A stretch of DNA of 13,283 nucleotides from UBA8437 sp963694825 (GTDB taxonomy: Bacteria; Planctomycetota; Planctomycetia; Planctomycetales; Planctomycetaceae). The notes beneath the pieces were generated by a model. It was not told the origin of the DNA. It saw nothing but the letters and a program-made list of their open reading frames with translations, and ran no database searches. Position 1 is the stretch's first letter; each line of letters begins with the position of its first letter. A program made the position numbers and the translations under genes. The stretch spans positions 1 to 13,283 of the forward strand of contig CAVOEV010000119.1 in assembly GCA_963694825.1 (NCBI GenBank), in the 5' to 3' direction. Shown here in pieces: positions 1 through 7,935 of this stretch.

Positions 1-2
1 CC

Positions 3-854
3 AACCCGATCAGCGGGTTTGTCGGCGGCTTGAAGCTGGTGTTGTGGATCGTCGGTCTGATCTTGTGCATTGCGGCGATCACTGGCCGCGACCCATCGGG
101 GTTGGTGGCGGGCATCGGCGCTTTGACGGCCGTGCTGATGCTGGTCTTCAAGGATTCGATCCTGGGGCTGGTCGCCAGCATCCAGATCTTCGTCAATGAC
201 CTGGTGCGGGTGGGTGACTGGATCGAGATGCCCGCTCATGGAGTCGACGGCGACGTGATTGCTGTCTCGTTGACCACGGTCAAGGTGCAGAACTGGGACC
301 GCACGATCGCCACGGTGCCGTCCTACAGTGTCATCTCCGAATCGTTCAAGAACTGGCGTGGGATGCAGGATTCGGACGGTCGGCGGATCAAGCGATCGAT
401 CTCCATCGACGTGAACTCCGTTCACTTCTGCACTCCCGAGCAGATTGAGCGGTTCGGACGGTATGCGTTGCTCGAGGACTACATCGCCGAGAAGCAGGCC
501 GAGGTGGCTGCTTACAACGTGGAACATGGGATCGACACGTCGGAGGTGATCAACGGGCGGAGGCTGACCAACCTGGGGACGTTTCGGGCGTACCTGGTCG
601 CGTACCTGCGTCGGCACGAGGGGATCAACAACGAGATGACGCTGTTGGTTCGCCAGTTGGATCTTTCGGCCGAGGGTTTGCCGATCGAGATCTACGTGTT
701 CAGTTGCGACAAGGACTGGGGTGTTTACGAGGCATTGCAGGCGGATATTTTTGATCACCTGTTGAGTGTTGTGGGGGAATTCGACTTGCGGGTGTTCCAG
801 TCGCCGACGGGGAGGGAGTTGGCGAGTGGCCTGGTGGCTGGCTCACGCCCATAG
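3..854 (+). CDS. ybdG: YbdG/MscM-type mechanosensitive ion channel, 5' end missing
   Basis: This is an inner-membrane channel of the MscS superfamily that opens under membrane tension and protects the cell against osmotic downshock. The reading frame is already open at base 3, so the N-terminus lies outside the window; 283 residues and a TAG stop are visible. The visible part begins with a hydrophobic helix (about nt 33-90), then the pore-lining helix and MscS beta domain. The beta domain carries VGDWIEMP, DGDVI and KVQNWDRTI. The subfamily-specific stretches SESFKNWRGM, GRRIKRSISIDV, MTLLVRQL, ADIFDHLL and QSPTGREL match what I recall of E. coli YbdG along their whole length, including the C-terminal extension that small MscS proteins lack. 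The gene converges on mnmA with only 20 bp between the stops. The family is certain. Gating properties cannot be read from the sequence. Confidence 0.93.
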   Translation, partial: NPISGFVGGLKLVLWIVGLILCIAAITGRDPSGLVAGIGALTAVLMLVFKDSILGLVASIQIFVNDLVRVGDWIEMPAHGVDGDVIAVSLTTVKVQNWDRTIATVPSYSVISESFKNWRGMQDSDGRRIKRSISIDVNSVHFCTPEQIERFGRYALLEDYIAEKQAEVAAYNVEHGIDTSEVINGRRLTNLGTFRAYLVAYLRRHEGINNEMTLLVRQLDLSAEGLPIEIYVFSCDKDWGVYEALQADIFDHLLSVVGEFDLRVFQSPTGRELASGLVAGSRP

Positions 855-874
855 CGGGTGCCTGTCCCTGGTGG

Positions 875-2005
875 CTACAGGATCCAGCCGCCGCCCAGTA
901 CCTGGTTATTTTCGGGGAAGTCGTAAAACACGACCGCCTGTCCTGGGGCGACTCCGAACTGAGGCTCATCGAAGCTGACTCGCACACGGTCGTCACCGGT
1001 GCGTTCGACCGTGGCGGCGGCCGCATCGTGTCGATAGCGGATCTGAGCCCGACATCTCAGCGGCAGGTCGTCGCCAGCCTGCTGGACAATCCAGTTCAGT
1101 TGATCCGCTTCGAGTGACTGCCGGGCCAGGTCTTCGTGTTGGCCGACAACGACGCGGTGCGATTCGGGTTCAATCGCCACGACATAGCGTGGTTCTCCGA
1201 AGGCGATCCCCAGTCCGCGTCGTTGCCCGATGGTGAAGCGTTCGTACCCGTCGTGTTCGCCGACGACCGTACCGGCCGTATCGACCACCTGCCCGGCCGT
1301 ATCCAGTTCGCCTCGATGCCGTCTCAGGAACCCGGCGTAGTCGTTGTCGGGCACGAAGCAGATTTCCTGGCTGTCGGGTTTGTCGAAGACCTGCAACCCG
1401 GCCTGCTGAGCCGTGTCACGAATCTCGCTCTTGGCCGCATGCCCGACCGGGAAGAGGACATGTTTGAGCAGTTCGGGTTCGATGCCAAAGAGCACATACG
1501 ACTGGTCCTTGCTACGGTCTGCTCCTCGGACGAGAGCCAGGGAGGTGGGTGGTTGGGTCGGGTCGTTTGACTCGTTTGCGGGGACGACCTGAGCGTAGTG
1601 TCCCGAGGCGATATGAGTGGCCTGGATTTGCTGAGCGAACTCCCACAGGCGTCCGAATTTCAGCCAGTTGTTGCACATCACGCAGGGGTTGGGCGTGCGT
1701 CCGGCGAGGTATTCGTCGGCGAAGTAGTCCTTGATGCGTCCGAAGGCGTCCTGGAAGTTGAGTGCATGGAAGGGGATATCGAGCGAATCGGCAACGCGAC
1801 GTGCATCGGCGGCGTCGGCGGCACTGCAGCAGCCCTGCCGATGAGCGGCCGGGCTGTCGACGACGGGCAATTCGCAGTTGGTTTCGGCGTGGACGCCGGA
1901 GCGCATGAACAGGCCGATCACTTCGTGACCTTGCTGCTTGAGCAGCCAGGCGGCCGCCGAACTGTCGACGCCGCCACTCATTGCCAGAACCACTCGAGTA
2001 CTCAT
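875..2005 (-). CDS. mnmA: tRNA-specific 2-thiouridylase MnmA
   Basis: MnmA is a cytoplasmic enzyme that uses ATP and relayed sulfur to convert U34 to 2-thiouridine in tRNA Lys, Glu and Gln. The 376 residues are full family length. The ATP PP-loop SGGVDSS is at residues 10-16. The first catalytic cysteine is Cys111 in PNPCVMCN, and the second, which carries the persulfide, is Cys216 in DSQEICFVP. GHYAQ (135-139) and DQSYVLF (168-174) are the usual tRNA- and ATP-contact motifs, and FTIGQRRGLG (257-266) opens the central domain. An ATG start at 2005 fits the family N-terminus, with no clear Shine-Dalgarno sequence. A Cys-rich stretch (GCCSAADA, 58-65) and a Pro/Asn-rich insert (142-153) lengthen the protein slightly. 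It is the last gene of the minus-strand cluster, 93 bp downstream of mrdA. Whether it shares that transcript is unknown. Confidence 0.98.
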   Translation of the reverse strand: MSTRVVLAMSGGVDSSAAAWLLKQQGHEVIGLFMRSGVHAETNCELPVVDSPAAHRQGCCSAADAADARRVADSLDIPFHALNFQDAFGRIKDYFADEYLAGRTPNPCVMCNNWLKFGRLWEFAQQIQATHIASGHYAQVVPANESNDPTQPPTSLALVRGADRSKDQSYVLFGIEPELLKHVLFPVGHAAKSEIRDTAQQAGLQVFDKPDSQEICFVPDNDYAGFLRRHRGELDTAGQVVDTAGTVVGEHDGYERFTIGQRRGLGIAFGEPRYVVAIEPESHRVVVGQHEDLARQSLEADQLNWIVQQAGDDLPLRCRAQIRYRHDAAAATVERTGDDRVRVSFDEPQFGVAPGQAVVFYDFPENNQVLGGGWIL

Positions 2006-2098
2006 GCCCCGAGTCTAGAAGCACGCCGGGTGAGTCGCCAAGGGGTCGGGCCGCTAGTTGGGACTGTTGGCGGTGGAATCGGCGTGTGTCCGAGGCGA

Positions 2099-4243
2099 CT
2101 ACTTGGCCTGGGTCAGCGACGAACCGATCAGGCCGCTGTCCTGAATCGACTGCACCAACCGGCGAGCCAGCGGACCGGCCATTCGGCCACCGCTGCCGGC
2201 GTGTTCGAGTACGACAACGAAGGCGAGCCTGGGGTTGTCGGCCGGCACGTACCCGGCGAACCAGGCGTGGTCTTCCAGGTTCCCACCGACCTCGGCCGTC
2301 CCGGTCTTCCCTGCGATCGAGATCCCGGCCAGTCGGACTCGCTTGTAGCCGGTCCCCTGGGGGTCCTGGACCACTCGTCTGAGTCCTGAGCGGACTGTTG
2401 CGAGGGTGTGATTCGAGAGTCCGGGGATCGAGGTGGTCCGGGGTTCGGCTCGAGTGGCCAGTGCCAGGTGGTCGGGTCCGAGGCCGGAAACGACATGCGG
2501 AGTGACCAGTGATCCTCCGTTGGCGATCGCGGCCATCATGCGGACCACTTGCAACGGAGTGGCTGTGATCGGACCCTGTCCGATCGCCAGTTGCATGGTT
2601 TCGGCGACGAGTGGTCGAGTGGGTGGGTCGGGCAGTCGACCGGCCGATTCGCCGGGCAAGTCGATGCCGGTGGGTTGGCCGAATCCGAATCGAGCGGCCC
2701 AGAGGTGCAGGCTGTTGTGTCCGGCGGGTCCGGATCGAGCCAGTCGTCGCGCGGCGTCGAAGAAGAACACATTGCAGCTGCGGCAGAGTGCATCACCGAG
2801 TCCGGTTCGGCCGTGGCCGACTCCGAACTGACGAAACACGTAGCAGCGGTGGCGAGTCGGCTGGTCGAGGAATCCCTGGCACGAGATGCTGTGATCGGGT
2901 GGCAGCAGGCCGCTTTCGAGTAGCGCGGTGGCCGAGAGCGCCTTGAAGACCGAACCGGGAGGCAGTGCCATGCCGGTGACTCGGCAAAACAACGGACGAC
3001 GCGGGTTCTCGAGCAGTGCTTGCCAGGTATCCGCATCGGGAGCGATCACGAGGTTGGGGTCGAAACGCGGTGCCGACGCCGCAACCCGGACTGCTCCGGT
3101 GTGCAGGTCGATGACCACGATCGCCCCACCCGGAGATCTCGAGGATGTGGCTTCGTCGAGAATCGCCTCAGCGTGGCGCTGCAGGCCGAGCGACAGAGTC
3201 AGCTGGATGTCGCGGCCGCGGCGGGGCGGTTCGAGGACTCGGGTCGAGACCACTTCACCCTGCCGATTTGTGACCACTCGACGCAGGCCGGCTCGACCAC
3301 GCAACACGTGGTCGTAGGTCTTCTCGACTCCGCTTTGCCCGACCCATTCTCGATCGGGCACAATGCCCTGGTGATCGCTTCTTCGGCGGCAGGTGCCGAC
3401 GACATGAGCGGCCAGGCTGCCCTGGCTGTAGACTCGGTGCGTTTCGACCCGCAATCGGACCCCCGGAAACCGCTCGGGGTACTCTTCGATCAACGCCGCT
3501 GCCTGCAACGGGATATCGTCGAGCAGCCGGTGGTACTCGAGTTCTTCGGTGACCACCAGCGGTTCGCGAGCCGAGCGTCTGGGAGGCGTGGTCAGGGCGG
3601 TCTTGAGTGCCTGGAGCAGGGATACGATGAAGTTGGGTGCCTGGCCGGGTGTGTGTGGTGGGGTCGGCGGGTGTAGCGAGGTTGTTGGTGAATCTGCCGT
3701 GCGTTTCTTCTGCACGGCCTGGAGCACTCGTTCGACTCGACGCTGCACGCCGTTCATTCTCTCGGTCAATTCGTCGCGACCGATTCCGCACAGGTCTGCC
3801 AGTTCGTCGAGCATCTCCTTGCGTCTGGCGAGCACGGTGTTCGACGCGGTTGCGAGTTTGGCCGGGTCGTGGCGTTGCCGGGCGTCGAGTCGAGACAGTG
3901 CCTGGCCGCGTAACCAGGCCGGGTCGGGTGGAGTTTCGAGCCAGCGGTAGTGGACCAGGACGCCGAACCGCTGTTCGTCAAACGCCAGCACGCTGCCGTC
4001 GGATGCCAGGACACGGCCGCCGTGAGTCGGGATGGGGTGAGTTGTGACGGTGACTGGAGATTTTCGAGTCGCTAGCGAGTCGTCGTCGGTGTGCATGATC
4101 GAGGCGACTTGCCAACCGATCGGCAGCAATGGGACGACCATGACCAGGCCCAGCAGGGTCAGCCGGGTACCCGGGTTGCGGTCCCAACGAGATCCCTCGG
4201 GGTCGGTTCGGAGTGTCAGGTCGGTTGTGGGACGGTTGAGCAT
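2099..4243 (-). CDS. mrdA: Penicillin-binding protein 2, elongation transpeptidase
   Basis: PBP2 is the class B DD-transpeptidase of the elongasome; it cross-links peptidoglycan on the periplasmic side. The 714 residues contain one N-terminal membrane anchor (about 28-50), a dimerisation region and a C-terminal transpeptidase domain. All three active-site motifs are intact: SVFK with nucleophile Ser431, SCN at 489-491 and KTG at 646-648. The class B hallmarks GRVLASDGSVLA (76-87), SGVEKTYDHVLRG (304-316), LPPGSVFK (427-434) and AIGQG (553-557) are present. The protein is about 80 residues longer than E. coli PBP2. Most of the excess is a basic, probably helical stretch (115-180) and a Pro/Thr-rich linker (182-205) between anchor and catalytic domain. 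It starts at ATG 4243, 52 bp after mreD, as part of the mre cluster. FtsI is the alternative, but the mreBCD context favours PBP2. Confidence 0.96.
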   Translation of the reverse strand: MLNRPTTDLTLRTDPEGSRWDRNPGTRLTLLGLVMVVPLLPIGWQVASIMHTDDDSLATRKSPVTVTTHPIPTHGGRVLASDGSVLAFDEQRFGVLVHYRWLETPPDPAWLRGQALSRLDARQRHDPAKLATASNTVLARRKEMLDELADLCGIGRDELTERMNGVQRRVERVLQAVQKKRTADSPTTSLHPPTPPHTPGQAPNFIVSLLQALKTALTTPPRRSAREPLVVTEELEYHRLLDDIPLQAAALIEEYPERFPGVRLRVETHRVYSQGSLAAHVVGTCRRRSDHQGIVPDREWVGQSGVEKTYDHVLRGRAGLRRVVTNRQGEVVSTRVLEPPRRGRDIQLTLSLGLQRHAEAILDEATSSRSPGGAIVVIDLHTGAVRVAASAPRFDPNLVIAPDADTWQALLENPRRPLFCRVTGMALPPGSVFKALSATALLESGLLPPDHSISCQGFLDQPTRHRCYVFRQFGVGHGRTGLGDALCRSCNVFFFDAARRLARSGPAGHNSLHLWAARFGFGQPTGIDLPGESAGRLPDPPTRPLVAETMQLAIGQGPITATPLQVVRMMAAIANGGSLVTPHVVSGLGPDHLALATRAEPRTTSIPGLSNHTLATVRSGLRRVVQDPQGTGYKRVRLAGISIAGKTGTAEVGGNLEDHAWFAGYVPADNPRLAFVVVLEHAGSGGRMAGPLARRLVQSIQDSGLIGSSLTQAK

Positions 4244-4295
4244 TTCTTGGCGGAACGTGAAACGAGCGGAGTGGGAGTGGGAGCGGGGGAGAGTC

Positions 4296-4862
4296 TCAGT
4301 TGGTCAGGGGTGTGGGGAGCAGGAGTTTGGCGATGGGTTGTTGGATGGTTCTCAGCAGCAGCAGGGAGGCGAGTACGAGAGCTGAGTTGGCGAGTGCGTC
4401 GGCGGTGGCGGCGGCGAGGGTTGTGGGGAGGGTGGCGAGGAGCCAGTTGGAGTCCAACTGGGCGGTTGTGTTTCGGACGAGGTTCGAGACGGTTTCGATG
4501 CTGGTGGTAAGAACCAGCGTGGTGAGTGTGATGGTTGCGATCGAGCGGGCGGGTTTGCCGGGTCGGGCCGGTCTGCCGGGCCGGGCGGTGGCCAGCAGTT
4601 GGACTGCGGCGGAGGCGAGGACGAGGTCCAGTCCCAGTGGCCCGTTGCCTCGCAGACAGTCGCTGGTCAGGCCGAGCAGGGCGGCGTAGACCAGCACGGA
4701 GTTTCCCTGGCAGCGTCCGACGACCAGGGCGAGGACGATCCAGAGTGGTCGGATGGTCGGTCCGCCGAGGTCGAGTGCAGGTGCGATCGTGGTTTCTGCG
4801 ACCAGCGCGGCGTAGACCAAGACGAGCAGCATCAGGTGGCGGACGATGGTCAGTGGGTTCAT
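4296..4862 (-). CDS. mreD: Rod shape-determining protein MreD
   Basis: MreD is a small integral membrane protein that works with MreC to link MreB filaments to PBP2 and the periplasmic wall machinery. I place the start at ATG 4862, giving 188 residues, because this ATG overlaps the mreC stop as ATGA, the classic arrangement for translational coupling. The frame stays open further upstream, but that extension is Pro/Arg-rich and lies wholly inside mreC. The product is very hydrophobic. Helices can be seen at about 9-26 (HLMLLVLVYAALVAET), 36-50, 54-68 and 78-92, with two or more in the C-terminal third. A basic loop, ARPGRPARPGKPAR (93-106), lies in the middle. Sequence conservation in MreD is weak, so the call rests on topology, length and position between mreC and mrdA. 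Confidence 0.92.
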   Translation of the reverse strand: MNPLTIVRHLMLLVLVYAALVAETTIAPALDLGGPTIRPLWIVLALVVGRCQGNSVLVYAALLGLTSDCLRGNGPLGLDLVLASAAVQLLATARPGRPARPGKPARSIATITLTTLVLTTSIETVSNLVRNTTAQLDSNWLLATLPTTLAAATADALANSALVLASLLLLRTIQQPIAKLLLPTPLTN

Positions 4863-5815
4863 TGGGCCAGGACTCCCGAAGATGTCGACTCGGGCGTGGT
4901 CGTGGGCCGGCTGAGGTTTCGGCCCGGGTTCAGGTTTCGGGTCAGGACGTCGAGTTGTTTGAGTTGATCGAGATCGATGGCTGGTCGGATCCGGATCTCC
5001 CAATGCGGTGCTCCGTCGGGCAATTGAGCTTCGACGACGGTACCGTAGACCATTGGCCAGTGGTCAGGTTGGTCGCGGCCGTCGGTGTAGACGATGTCGC
5101 CGACGGTCACGGCGGCGGTGGCCGGGACTCGTGTCAGTCGGCAGAATCCGTCCCCGGTGCCTTCGAGCATGCCTTGAGTCGAGAAGACCGGTCGATCCTG
5201 TCCGGGTCGTGCCAATCGGGCGAGGCCTCGGAAGCGAGTATCGGTCAGTGGTTGCAGAGTCGAGGTCAGGTGTCCGACTCGAGAAATCCGACCGGCCACG
5301 TTTCGGCCCGAGTAGGCGGGTTGTCCCTTGGAGAGACCGTTGCCGTCGCCGAGGTCGAGAGTCGAGTGTCCGGGTTCGACCACCAGGCTGCCTGGCGACA
5401 GACGATGGCCGTGGTCCAGGATCCGACCGGCTGCCCATGCCTGGATCGTTTCGCGGCCGAGGACTCGGACGGTGACCAGGCCGGTGGTGATCAGTGGCGG
5501 ATGAGTTGGAGTCGTTGTGGGTGTGTTGTCGGCTGGTTTTGAGAGCCGCAGGTTGGCCAGTCTCAGACGCCGGATTTCGAGCCGCAGGGTGGCGAGTTCT
5601 TCGGTGTCCGGGTTGACGGTCCGTGTTGGGCTGGCAAAGGGGTGCCAGGCGGTCAGACGATCCGCGACAGTGATGGCGGCCTGTTGTCCGGGTCGGGCCA
5701 GATCGAGCAAGCCGCTGCGGATCGACTCGGAAACCGGTTCCGGCAAGACACCGAGCATCAGCCCGGTTGCCAGGCAGGCGGCCAGCGGTTTCCAGTTCGA
5801 CGTTGACCTCACCAC
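4859..5815 (-). CDS. mreC: Rod shape-determining protein MreC
   Basis: MreC is a bitopic protein whose periplasmic part activates PBP2. The 318 residues show a weak N-terminal membrane anchor (about 9-26), a helical coiled-coil stretch (about 70-93, TEELATLRLEIRRLRLANLR), a Thr/Pro-rich hinge (95-109) and a C-terminal beta-barrel domain (110-285). The barrel includes GRNVAGRISRVG (170-181), the usual MreC position for VGRV-type motifs, and MVYGTVVEAQ (255-264). The tail after 290 is Pro/Thr-rich and probably disordered. The start is GTG: two GTG codons stand in tandem (5815 and 5812), and a GAGGA ribosome-binding sequence lies 4 nt before the first and 7 nt before the second, so initiation at 5812 is equally possible. 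The stop overlaps the mreD start. The 90-bp gap to mreB holds a 13-bp tandem repeat. Confidence 0.95.
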   Translation of the reverse strand: MVRSTSNWKPLAACLATGLMLGVLPEPVSESIRSGLLDLARPGQQAAITVADRLTAWHPFASPTRTVNPDTEELATLRLEIRRLRLANLRLSKPADNTPTTTPTHPPLITTGLVTVRVLGRETIQAWAAGRILDHGHRLSPGSLVVEPGHSTLDLGDGNGLSKGQPAYSGRNVAGRISRVGHLTSTLQPLTDTRFRGLARLARPGQDRPVFSTQGMLEGTGDGFCRLTRVPATAAVTVGDIVYTDGRDQPDHWPMVYGTVVEAQLPDGAPHWEIRIRPAIDLDQLKQLDVLTRNLNPGRNLSRPTTTPESTSSGVLAQ

Positions 5816-5835
5816 CGAATCCTCAGTCCCAACCT

Positions 5836-5861
5836 TCAGTCCAGGCCCTCAGTCCAGGCCC
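5836..5861. repeat. 13-bp tandem repeat in the mreB-mreC gap
   Basis: The unit tcagtccaggccc occurs twice without change (5836-5848, 5849-5861). Units of the same 13-bp period with decreasing similarity flank it: tcagtcccaacct (5823-5835), tcgattccaattc (5862-5874) and the start of tcagatcgcccat (5875-5887). The array fills most of the non-coding space between the mreB stop and the mreC start. The mreC ribosome-binding site lies just outside it. The function is unknown. Confidence 0.8.
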
Positions 5862-5905
5862 TCGATTCCAATTCTCAGATCGCCCATTGAGAGTTACCGA
5901 GTGGT

Positions 5906-6952
5906 TCACAGGTCGCTATCGCCATCTTCGAGAGCATCTCGCCATTGCGAGAGGTGTTCGAGGCAGATCGAGGTTCCTCGGGCGACGGTTGTCAGCGGGT
6001 CGTCGGTGACACGGACGGGGACGCCGAGTTGTTCGTTCATCAGCCGGTCGAGACCTCTGAGCATCGCGCCTCCGCCTGTGAGCACCATGCCGGTATCGAC
6101 GATATCGGCGGCCAATTCGGGCTGGCAGCGTCCGATCACGTCGCGGACAGCCGTGACGATTGTTTCGAGCGATTCGCCGAGTGCTTCTCGGATCTCTTCA
6201 CTGGTAACGACAGCCTTGCGGGGGACTCCGCTGATCGTATCGACTCCGCGGACTTCGGCCGTACGTTCGTCATCGAGTGGAAACGCGCTGCCGGCTTCGA
6301 TCTTGATGGCTTCGGCGGCCTGGTTGCCGATCAGAAGCGAGTAGTGTTGTTTCATGTATTCGACGATGGCCTGGTCCATCTTGTCGCCGCCGATTCGGAT
6401 CGAGCTGCTGACGACGATTTCGGCGAGGCTGAGAATCGCGATCTCGGTCGTGCCTCCCCCGATGTCGCAGACCATGCTGGCCATCGGTTCCGAGATCGGC
6501 AGTCCGGCTCCGATTCCAGCGGCCTTGGATTCATCGATCAGGTAGACACGTCCGGCTCCGGCCCGTTCGGCGCTGTTGAAGACCGCTCGTTTTTCGACCG
6601 GAGTGATGCCTCCGGGGACGGCGATCACGACGCGTGGTTTCAGCAATCGATGGCGGCTCGACTTGTTGATGAAGTACTCGAGCATGGCTTCACACAATTC
6701 GAAGTCGGTAATCACACCGTCGGCCAGCGGCCGGACGGCGGTGATTGATTCGGGCGTGCGGCCGAGCATTTGTTTGGCCAGCTTGCCGACTGCGGTGCCT
6801 CGGCCGAGCACTCGGCGAGTCCCTTTTTCGAGTGCCACAACGCTCGGTTCGTTCACCACCACACCCTCGCCCTGGATCGCCACCAGGGTGTTGGCGGTGC
6901 CCAGGTCGATGGCCAGGTCGGGACAGATCCATTGCCGGAGTCGGTGCAGCAT
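5906..6952 (-). CDS. mreB: Rod shape-determining protein MreB (bacterial actin)
   Basis: MreB polymerises with ATP into membrane-bound filaments that guide side-wall synthesis. From ATG 6952 the product is 348 residues, the normal MreB length. It begins with the amphipathic membrane-targeting helix MLHRLRQWI followed by DLAIDLGTANT. Longer in-frame starts up to 7099 would add about 49 unrelated residues and overlap the divergent reductase gene, so I reject them. Actin-fold motifs are in order: phosphate-1 DLGTANT (16-22), AVPGGITPVEKRA (111-123), phosphate-2 DIGGGTTE (163-170), RIGGDKMD (186-193) and the adenosine motif LTGGGAMLRGLD (291-302). One oddity is DESKAAGIGAG at 140-150, where most MreBs have EEPMAAAIGAG, next to the presumed catalytic Glu. 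MreB is the first gene of the mreB-mreC-mreD-mrdA cluster. No convincing promoter is visible in the 97-bp divergent gap. Confidence 0.98.
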   Translation of the reverse strand: MLHRLRQWICPDLAIDLGTANTLVAIQGEGVVVNEPSVVALEKGTRRVLGRGTAVGKLAKQMLGRTPESITAVRPLADGVITDFELCEAMLEYFINKSSRHRLLKPRVVIAVPGGITPVEKRAVFNSAERAGAGRVYLIDESKAAGIGAGLPISEPMASMVCDIGGGTTEIAILSLAEIVVSSSIRIGGDKMDQAIVEYMKQHYSLLIGNQAAEAIKIEAGSAFPLDDERTAEVRGVDTISGVPRKAVVTSEEIREALGESLETIVTAVRDVIGRCQPELAADIVDTGMVLTGGGAMLRGLDRLMNEQLGVPVRVTDDPLTTVARGTSICLEHLSQWRDALEDGDSDL

Positions 6953-7049
6953 GGCGGTTTGTAGTTCGGTGTCGAGTTTGCCGCAAGATGCAGATTGCGG
7001 GGCTGGCAGGACTGCGAATCGACGTGCAAAAGTCGTAGAATCGACAAGC

Positions 7050-7835
7050 ATGACTTTTGCTGAAGAATCTCCTGACACCCAATCGCCACTGACGGCCATC
7101 GTAACGGGTTCGGCCGTACGGATTGGTCGTAGCGTGGTGCTGGAGTTGGTTCGTCGCGGCTGGCAGGTGGTGGTGCATTATCGGGATTCGGGTGTTTCGG
7201 CCGAGAGCCTGGTTGGTGAGATCACCGAAGGTGGGGGAGTGGCGATAGCGGTCGCGGCGGACTTGTGCGAGCCGTGGGTGGCGGCCGAGTTGTTATTCGA
7301 GGCGGCCGAGAGTCGATTGGGTCGGGTGTCGTTGCTGGTCAACAATGCGGCGATTTTTGAGGGTGGTGGTCTGGGTGAGACTGATGCGGAGACCTGGTCG
7401 CGACTATTTGCGATCAACCTGGAGGCTCCGTATGTGTTGTCGCAGCGGTTCGTTTCGGGGTTGGGCGAGGCCGGGCCCGAAACTGTGACCGGGCAGATCA
7501 TCAACCTGGTCGACTGGCGTGGACTGCTGGTGGATCGGTCACGACTGGCGTATTCGTTGACGAAGCACGGCCTGATTGGATTGACACGAAGTTTGGCCGA
7601 GTCGCTGGCGCCTCGGGTGAGGGTCAACGCCGTGGCCCCCGGGCCAGTGTTGCCGGTCGAGGGAGCTGAGCGGGGTGCGTTGGCCAAGGCGGCGGCGGCG
7701 TCACCGCTTGGTCGAACTGGGTCGGTGGCTGATGTGGTCGCTGCGGTTGGTTATCTGCTGGACGCCCGGTTGGTGACTGGCGAGGTGTTGTCGGTGGCTG
7801 GCGGTTCGCAATTGCCTGCGAGTCGGTCGGGTTGA
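7050..7835 (+). CDS. Pteridine reductase-like short-chain dehydrogenase (FolM/PTR1 type)
   Basis: This is a predicted cytoplasmic NADPH-dependent reductase of 261 residues from ATG 7050. The Rossmann motif is TGSAVRIG (19-26), the TGxxxRxG form of pteridine reductases rather than the usual SDR TGxxxGxG. It is followed by VVHYRDS (41-47), which in PTR1 binds the NADPH phosphate. NNAA is at 98-101. The catalytic set is Asp155 (NLVDW), Tyr168 and Lys172 (YSLTK): Asp stands 13 residues before Tyr, as in PTR1, in place of the usual SDR serine. RVNAVAPGPVLP (191-202) and VTGEVLSVAGGSQL (242-255) complete the fold. folB lies 100 bp downstream in the same direction, which supports a pterin substrate such as dihydrobiopterin, dihydromonapterin or dihydrofolate. 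A generic 3-oxoacyl-ACP reductase is the main alternative. Confidence 0.88.
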   Translation: MTFAEESPDTQSPLTAIVTGSAVRIGRSVVLELVRRGWQVVVHYRDSGVSAESLVGEITEGGGVAIAVAADLCEPWVAAELLFEAAESRLGRVSLLVNNAAIFEGGGLGETDAETWSRLFAINLEAPYVLSQRFVSGLGEAGPETVTGQIINLVDWRGLLVDRSRLAYSLTKHGLIGLTRSLAESLAPRVRVNAVAPGPVLPVEGAERGALAKAAAASPLGRTGSVADVVAAVGYLLDARLVTGEVLSVAGGSQLPASRSG

Positions 7836-7935
7836 GAGTTGAGCGAATGGATCGAGTGTGATGGCAGCCGGCCGCTGGATCCGTCAGAATCCCTCTGTCG
7901 CTATTTGCTCTTTTACTCAGAGTCCGAAAGTCCCC

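Noticed and set aside
855..874. Bidirectional terminator between the converging channel and mnmA genes
   Set aside because: Only weak, imperfect stems (cctgt/acagg) without T runs are visible in and around this 20-bp gap.
4863..5003. Longer MreD start giving 235 residues
   Set aside because: The added Pro/Arg-rich stretch lies wholly inside mreC. The ATG at 4862 forms the ATGA overlap with the mreC stop and opens a hydrophobic helix.
4535..5542. 335-codon + strand frame opposite mreC/mreD
   Set aside because: Arg/Gly-rich antisense translation typical of GC-rich DNA; mreC and mreD are clear on the other strand.
6576..7049. Open frame extending the reductase upstream to 6576
   Set aside because: This part is antisense to mreB and has no SDR similarity. 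The Rossmann fold begins shortly after ATG 7050.
6953..7099. Longer MreB start giving 397 residues
   Set aside because: The extension has no MreB similarity, overlaps the reductase gene, and would displace the N-terminal amphipathic helix that begins exactly at ATG 6952.
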